A model generated the notes under the pieces. It was not told the DNA's origin. It saw only the letters and a list, made by a program, of their open reading frames with translations, and did no database searches. A stretch of 64,000 nt of DNA, taken from positions 81,218-145,217 of the forward strand of contig NZ_BBPM01000017.1 of NCBI RefSeq assembly GCF_000787775.1, in the 5' to 3' direction. Positions 63,428 to 64,000 of the stretch are shown piece after piece. Origin of the DNA: Streptacidiphilus carbonis. GTDB lineage: Bacteria; Actinomycetota; Actinomycetes; Streptomycetales; Streptomycetaceae. Position numbers and translations under genes: made by a program. How positions within the stretch are numbered: position 1 is the first letter of the stretch; each line of letters begins with the position of its first letter.

Positions 63428-63500
63428 CTCCCCCAATTGGACTCGAACCAATAACCTGCCGATTAACAGTCGGCTGCTCTGCCAATTGAGCTATGGGGGA
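63428..63500 (-). tRNA. tRNA-Asn (anticodon GTT), copy 2
   Basis: A second 73-nt tRNA-Asn, identical to copy 1 except for one compensated acceptor pair (TCCCCCA/TGGGGGA). The two are 31 bp apart and likely co-transcribed, copy 2 first. Confidence 0.96.
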
Positions 63501-63750
63501 AGGTGCGGCTGCGACGACCCGGCCCGACTCGGTCGGGCTGGTGGGCGGCGCTTGCTGCGGGTCATACATTAGCGCACGTAGGGGGGTGCTCCGCCAATCG
63601 TTACCCCCCGCACCGCCCGCACCTGCCTGGTTCGCCCCTCGTCGTGGCGGGTAGGCGAGCCCGGACGAGCCCCGTAGGCTCCGAAGCAGGATGCGGTGCG
63701 GACCCCCACGGAGCGCGCGGGCCCTCCGCACGGAGAGAGGTGGAGGCGAC

Positions 63751-64000
63751 ATGCGCAAGCTGACTTTCCTCATGGGACTGGCCCTCGGCTATGTGCTCGG
63801 CACCCGCGCCGGACGCGAACGCTACGAGCAGCTCCGCAAGACCGCCCGTGACGTGTCGCAGACGCCGGCCGTGCAGAACGCCACCCGCAGCGCCAAGGAC
63901 GCGGCCGGCAGCGCCGCCGGGAAGGCCGCCGACGCCGTGGCCGGCCGGGTCGGCGACAAGCTGCCGCCGTCGGTCACCGAACGCGTCCCCTACCTGCGGG
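63751..64000 (+). CDS. YtxH-like protein, N-terminal part (cut by window edge)
   Basis: The frame starts at ATG 63751 with GGAGG about 6 nt upstream and runs off the window. It begins MRKLTFLMGLALGYVLGTRAGRERYEQLRK. The hydrophobic helix and GTRAGRERYEQL are typical of the YtxH-domain membrane proteins of actinobacteria. An Ala-rich amphipathic region (SAKDAAGSAAGKAADAVAGRV) follows. YtxH proteins are linked to general stress; role here unknown. Confidence 0.85.
   Translation, partial: MRKLTFLMGLALGYVLGTRAGRERYEQLRKTARDVSQTPAVQNATRSAKDAAGSAAGKAADAVAGRVGDKLPPSVTERVPYLR

Noticed and set aside
63301..63489. A short frame covering the tRNA-Asn genes
   Set aside because: The sequence is explained by two tRNA genes; the repeated peptide is a by-product of the tRNA duplication.

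Overview
The window is a high-GC actinomycete chromosome segment, almost certainly from the Streptomycetaceae (Streptomyces, Kitasatospora or Streptacidiphilus). The evidence is the GC-rich third codon positions, GTG starts, ATGA stop/start overlaps, the actinobacterial homodimeric E1 aceE, and the fasR-fabD-fabH-acpP-fabF cluster. As I remember it, the order TerD/TerC genes, peroxiredoxin, DUF3052, aceE, then fasR-fabDHPF follows the S. coelicolor core. I see no transposase, integrase, phage gene or CRISPR array.

1-3.7 kb holds the end of an amidohydrolase, a ComB-like phosphatase, tRNA-Val, a coiled-coil protein and an FmdB-type zinc ribbon. 3.7-15.4 kb is a Ter stress region. A minus-strand operon encodes an HpcH/HpaI-like lyase, a four-domain phosphoribosyltransferase/TRSP/StiP/PELOTA fusion and a HAD phosphatase. 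Around it lie a TerD protein with a long tail, a TerA-like protein, a DUF2637 membrane protein, a ROK regulator, a TerC/DUF475 membrane protein and two tandem canonical TerD genes. 15.5-20.9 kb is central metabolism and redox: an AhpE/Bcp-like peroxiredoxin, a DinB-like protein, DUF3052 and aceE.

21-27 kb mixes a secreted glutamic peptidase, a 2'-5' RNA ligase-like protein, a secreted DUF1023 hydrolase, an aldo/keto reductase with its MerR regulator, a beta-lactamase-fold hydrolase and a pirin. 27.4-32.5 kb is the type II fatty-acid initiation and elongation cluster with its activator FasR, closed by a strong terminator. 32.6-36.8 kb has a TetR regulator with a double operator, a small membrane protein, a sedolisin (S53) whose best start appears to be ATT, and DUF3145.

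37-55.3 kb is an L-arabinose and arabinan utilisation region, entirely on the minus strand. It has araB-araD-araA, a MalEFG-type importer without its own ATPase, an intracellular GH51 arabinofuranosidase, a LacI-family regulator, an RbsBAC-type importer and a secreted GH51 enzyme with two LamG domains. Four near-identical LacI-type palindromes sit before the regulator, before the Rbs-type importer and twice at araB, one of them over the araB start codon. Hairpins split the region into separate transcription units.

55.4-64 kb contains a minisatellite, an NADPH oxidoreductase with a divergent MarR regulator, a GT87 glycosyltransferase, a CAT-anticodon tRNA, a membrane protein and a second aldo/keto reductase. 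That reductase has the same MerR-type promoter as the first, 35 kb away. Then come a two-gene DUF4365 nuclease-like module with no recognised partner family, a membrane-anchored PemK/MazF-like protein, two tandem tRNA-Asn genes and the start of a YtxH-like gene. The best candidates for new biology are the DUF4365 pair, the shared MerR-type operator, the arabinose operator set and the Ter metabolic operon.
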